Positions 63,237-64,000 of a DNA stretch of 64,000 bases are shown here, piece by piece. How positions within the stretch are numbered: position 1 is the stretch's first letter; every line of letters begins with the position of its first letter. A model generated the notes under the pieces. That model was not told where the DNA came from, made no database searches, and worked only from the letters and a program-made list of their open reading frames with translations. The stretch comes from JAEZHK01 sp040768845 (GTDB lineage Bacteria; Bacillota; Clostridia; Christensenellales; Aristaeellaceae), in the NCBI GenBank assembly GCA_040768845.1, contig JAXGME010000004.1, positions 186,001 to 250,000 on the forward strand, given 5' to 3'. The translations under genes were made by a program, and so were the position numbers.

Positions 63237-64000
63237 ATGATCGTATTGGAACTGAAGGGCGACGGCTCGGAGATCGTCCCCTACAATTTTCCGGATATGC
63301 CCGTTCACGCCACCAGGATGCGCCTGAGCGCCTATCCCGGCATGGCCTTTGTGGGCCACTGGCACGACGATCTGGAGTACGTCAGGGTCGAGCGGGGCGC
63401 GATGCGCTTTTCGGTCAACGGAACGGAGTATACGCTCCGGGAGGGGCAGGGGCTGTTTGTCAACGCGCGGCAGATGCATGCCGGGCGGGCGGCGGACGGA
63501 GGCGATTGCGAATTTCTGTGCGTGCTCTTTCACCCGGCGCTTTTGGGCGCCCTTCGCCGCGTCGAGGAGGCGGGGGTGAAGCCGTTGACGGAGGGTGCCC
63601 GGCGCCCGTCGATCCTGCTGAAATCCGCCGAACCCCGAGGCGAGGAGATGCTGTCGCAGGTGGCGCGGATCTTCGCGCTCTGCGAGGAGGGCGCGCCCGG
63701 CTTTGAACTGGGCGTGATGGGCGCGGCCCACACCCTGGCGCACCTGACGCTTTTGGCGGCGCGGCGGGAGGGGAGGGGCGCGCCGCCGCCCGACAGGCAC
63801 CTGGACGCGCTCCGGCGCATGACCGGGTACCTCCAGCGGCACTATCCGGAACGCGTCGCGCTTTCGGACATCGCCGCCGCGGGCAGCGTTTGCCGCAGCC
63901 TGTGCTGCGAAGTGTTTCAAAAGCTGCTGGGCCGCCCGCCGATCACCTACCTGACGGACCTGCGCGTCGAAAAGGGCGCGGAGCTTCTGGCGGACACGGC
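63237..64000 (+). CDS. AraC-family transcriptional regulator (partial, runs off the window)
   Basis: 254 codons are present with no stop. The N-terminal cupin domain (VGHWHDDLEYVRVERGAMRFSVNG, LREGQGLFVNARQMHAG) would bind a sugar or other small molecule; the C-terminal part begins the AraC DNA-binding domain (LSDIAAAGSVCRSLCCEVFQKLLGRPPITYLTDLRVEKGAELL). AGAGGGGGG precedes the ATG. It is divergent from the MFS-acetyltransferase gene and is its likely regulator. The second helix-turn-helix lies beyond 64000. Confidence 0.88.
   Translation, partial: MIVLELKGDGSEIVPYNFPDMPVHATRMRLSAYPGMAFVGHWHDDLEYVRVERGAMRFSVNGTEYTLREGQGLFVNARQMHAGRAADGGDCEFLCVLFHPALLGALRRVEEAGVKPLTEGARRPSILLKSAEPRGEEMLSQVARIFALCEEGAPGFELGVMGAAHTLAHLTLLAARREGRGAPPPDRHLDALRRMTGYLQRHYPERVALSDIAAAGSVCRSLCCEVFQKLLGRPPITYLTDLRVEKGAELLADT

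Overview
The window is a chromosomal segment of a high-G+C Gram-positive bacterium, most likely a clostridial Firmicute (a Christensenellales-like lineage would fit). The reasons are a Bacillus-type PurR with PurBox-like sites, the long single-chain PurL, PurF with the [4Fe-4S]-type cysteines, a short HisG with HisZ, the acetylase DAP pathway (dapA-dapB-dapH), XpaC/TelA/LemA/TPM proteins, DUF975 and DUF2207. Strong AGGAGG ribosome sites, ATGA-type overlaps and consensus sigma-A promoters recur throughout. Most of the window is biosynthesis and housekeeping; accessory DNA is limited to an insertion-sequence scar at 4.5-7.9 kb and a few small islands.

Layout. 1-4488: end of carA, then carB fused in frame to a dapF-like domain that has serine in place of the first catalytic cysteine. 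4519-7900: an IS4-like remnant, an intact IS256-family element and an IS1182-family transposase cut by it. 7997-8251: small gene. 8527-14370: polyol/sugar ABC importer without its ATPase, a zinc polyol dehydrogenase and a ROK repressor, with a strong promoter and an operator palindrome in front. 14487-15994: LigB-type dioxygenase and a flavodoxin-fold reductase. 16248-27946 (minus): a secreted-amidase-like gene and the pur operon purE-C-F-M-N, IMP cyclohydrolase (purO type), free-standing AICAR formyltransferase, purD and purL. 28159-35577 (minus): hisZ-G-D-C-B-H-A-F-IE. 35630-39160: M20 deacylase divergent from dapA-dapB-dapH. 39223-42469: deaminase, metallo-hydrolase, membrane serine protease, phosphofructokinase. 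42591-46249: xpaC-telA-lemA-TPM envelope/stress module. 46551-50293 (minus): DUF975 protein, lipoprotein, acyl-CoA synthetase, XRE-cupin regulator. 50418-53727: DUF2207 protein convergent with murC. 53782-60595: purR, pth, mfd and a RACo-like [2Fe-2S]/ASKHA protein. 60751-64000: acetyltransferase, an MFS transporter fused to a hexapeptide acetyltransferase, and an AraC regulator running off the end.

The most unusual signal is not a gene. Two intergenic elements of about 205 nt (16016-16224 and 46287-46490, opposite strands) share the same order of stems and loops. Base changes on one side of a stem are matched on the other. Each copy lies between two convergent genes and is bracketed by two near-identical copies of a hairpin that is different at each locus. 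A 3' fragment of a third copy lies at 7931-7977, between convergent carB-dapF and the small gene, with the IS cluster on its other side. This looks like an undescribed structured RNA or a non-autonomous mobile element that targets and duplicates terminator hairpins.
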